The position numbers and the translations under genes are program-made. The notes under the pieces are model-generated. The model was not told where the DNA came from. It saw only the letters and a list, made by a program, of their open reading frames with translations, and made no database searches. Below, piece by piece: positions 24,918-25,770 of a stretch of 25,770 bases of DNA (the first letter of the stretch is position 1; the number at the start of each line of letters is the position of its first letter). Origin of the DNA: J061 sp003695725 [NCBI: Candidatus Schekmanbacteria bacterium] (lineage in GTDB: Bacteria > Schekmanbacteria > GWA2-38-11); assembly GCA_003695725.1 (NCBI GenBank), contig RFHX01000341.1:1-25770 (forward strand), given 5' to 3'.

Positions 24918-25457
24918 TCAGCTTTTTTTTATGATTTCTCTTTGGCAGGCAATTGTATATTTGACAATTCGTTCCTCTTGAGAGGGAAGGATATTCATAA
25001 ATTCGGCAGATATCTTGTAATCTTTGTTATTTTCTTTTTTGCAGTTTTTGACTTTTGCTATAAGAATAAGGGGAGCAGTAAATTCATCAGGAAGGCTTAT
25101 TTCCAATTCTAATTGGTCGCCTTCTTTGAAAGCAGTCTTTGAAGGGAAACTCAATCCATTGCCGCTTAATGTGATTTCTGTTGGCTCACCCGGGCAAAGC
25201 TCTTCTCCTCCCTTTAATTTCAATCCTTTTATCAGGAAATTTAACTTATTATCAATTTGCTTGAGCAGTAAAAGAATTTCTTTTTCAAAGAATGGAACAG
25301 GATGCTCATCGTAACTTTCAGTTGAAATATTTAAGTTGTGAAATAGGTCTTGTAGATTTGAATTGTTTTTTTTGGGGTTTATCTCATCACTGGCGAGTTT
25401 GTACTTTAAAGGAACAACTGTTTTAACTCTAAAGTATTTTCGCCTTTCCTTATCCAC
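24918..25457 (-). CDS. PilZ-domain protein
   Basis: A 179-residue soluble protein placed between fliW and fliC. The N terminus has the PilZ c-di-GMP arginine motif RxxxR (R6-R10 in ERRKYFRV). After a variable helical segment (EKEILLLLKQIDNKLNFLIKGL) comes TLSGNGLSF, where the D/NxSxxG motif is expected; the first acidic or Asn residue is replaced by Thr96, so ligand binding may be altered. The strand pattern EGDQLELEISLP and the final helix IVKYTIACQREIIKK are usual for the family. The start is GTG at 25457 with only a weak upstream site, and no ATG lies upstream in frame before fliW, so the exact start is uncertain. Related proteins tune motility in response to c-di-GMP; a role in filament assembly here is inferred from position. 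Confidence 0.78.
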   Translation of the reverse strand: MDKERRKYFRVKTVVPLKYKLASDEINPKKNNSNLQDLFHNLNISTESYDEHPVPFFEKEILLLLKQIDNKLNFLIKGLKLKGGEELCPGEPTEITLSGNGLSFPSKTAFKEGDQLELEISLPDEFTAPLILIAKVKNCKKENNKDYKISAEFMNILPSQEERIVKYTIACQREIIKKS

Positions 25458-25535
25458 TTTGAATCTTTCTTTAAAAAGTCTTTTGGCAGAATTTATGACA
25501 ATTATTTATTTTAAGAATGCTCTTTATTAGACAAC

Positions 25536-25770
25536 TCAATTTATCATTTTGTGTTTTGTGCTGTATGGGCTTTTTTCAAGAACAATCTGCTTGGCACGAT
25601 TTTTTTCTTTGTTAAGAATTATTGGCCCTAAAAGATTTATAGTCATTTCTTTTGGATTGTCGGGAATAGTTATAATTGTATAGACTTCCAGTTCTTCTAA
25701 GCTATTTGCATGCAAACTTTTAAGTTCATTTTTAGATAATTTGATCTTATAGTCGGGAACTACAAGTAAT
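25536..25770 (-). CDS. fliW: Flagellar assembly factor FliW (partial, C-terminal part)
   Basis: The last 77 residues of FliW; the N-terminal half lies beyond the window edge. Visible are the family patterns VVPDYKIKL, a YTIITIPDNPKEMTINLLGPIILN stretch and the closing RAKQIVLEKSPYSTKH. FliW binds either flagellin or CsrA: free flagellin sequesters FliW and releases CsrA to repress flagellin translation. This matches the GGA-loop hairpin in the fliC leader downstream. The csrA gene is usually next to fliW; it is not between fliW and fliC here, so it is probably just upstream of the window. The gap to the PilZ gene is 78 bases, with no clear promoter or terminator. Confidence 0.93.
   Translation of the reverse strand, partial: LLVVPDYKIKLSKNELKSLHANSLEELEVYTIITIPDNPKEMTINLLGPIILNKEKNRAKQIVLEKSPYSTKHKMIN

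Noticed and set aside
24741-25535. Possible csrA gene between fliW and fliC
   Set aside because: Only the PilZ gene and the fliC leader are present; no frame with the CsrA start pattern (MLVLTRK-like) is found.
25592-25608. TGGCACG on the + strand, a perfect -24 half of a sigma-54 promoter
   Set aside because: The -12 TTGC is missing (TTTTC instead), and the site lies antisense inside fliW with no + strand gene downstream.
1-25770. tRNA, rRNA, CRISPR array, transposase or phage genes
   Set aside because: None was recognised by reading; the repeats found are short regulatory elements or protein repeats in the propeller and TPR genes.

Overview
The window is AT-rich bacterial DNA carrying the filament end of a flagellar gene cluster followed by a large glycosylation island. 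FliW, a flagellin with a sigma-28-type promoter, sigma-54-type promoters, heptosyltransferase-like genes and B12/radical-SAM enzymes together suggest a motile diderm from a deep lineage such as Desulfobacterota, Nitrospirota or a Schekmanbacteria-like group. This placement is inference from gene content and is low confidence.

Layout. On the + strand, 3-2915 is the end of a large exported protein: a DUF7948-like domain, seven SBBP propeller blades, two PEGA-like domains and a CARDB domain. It is closed by a strong intrinsic terminator. At 3187-4143 lies a radical SAM/SPASM gene with a TTG start. Everything else is on the minus strand and reads from the right edge to the left: fliW (partial), a PilZ protein, fliC, fliD, fliS and a FliT/FlgN-like chaperone. 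Then comes a six-gene run: a GT2-GT4-methyltransferase-TPR protein, GT9, Maf-N/CgeB, GT9, Maf-N/CgeB and a small helical protein. It ends at an intrinsic terminator at 9500-9529. A second minus-strand operon follows: epimerase, B12/radical SAM, and a CgeB-TPR-GT2 protein.

Regulation can be read directly. The flagellin has a sigma-28 (FliA)-type promoter at 24861-24887. Its roughly 115-nt leader holds a hairpin presenting AAGGAT in the loop, as in CsrA targets, and an orphan perfect Shine-Dalgarno near the 5' end. FliW, the CsrA antagonist in other bacteria, is encoded just upstream. Both glycosylation operons start with near-consensus -24/-12 sigma-54 promoters (20521-20536 and 9339-9354). 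This ties glycan synthesis to the flagellar transcription hierarchy.

How it may work (inference): the epimerase and B12 radical SAM enzyme make or tailor a sugar. Eight glycosyltransferase domains on six polypeptides (three CgeB-like, two GT2, two GT9, one GT4) build a glycan on the short flagellin. The most unusual element is a two-gene module repeated in tandem: GT9 with a four-cysteine motif and an extra C-terminal region, followed by a protein that joins the N-terminal domain of the Maf flagellin glycosyltransferase family to a CgeB-type GT-B domain instead of the usual Maf catalytic core.
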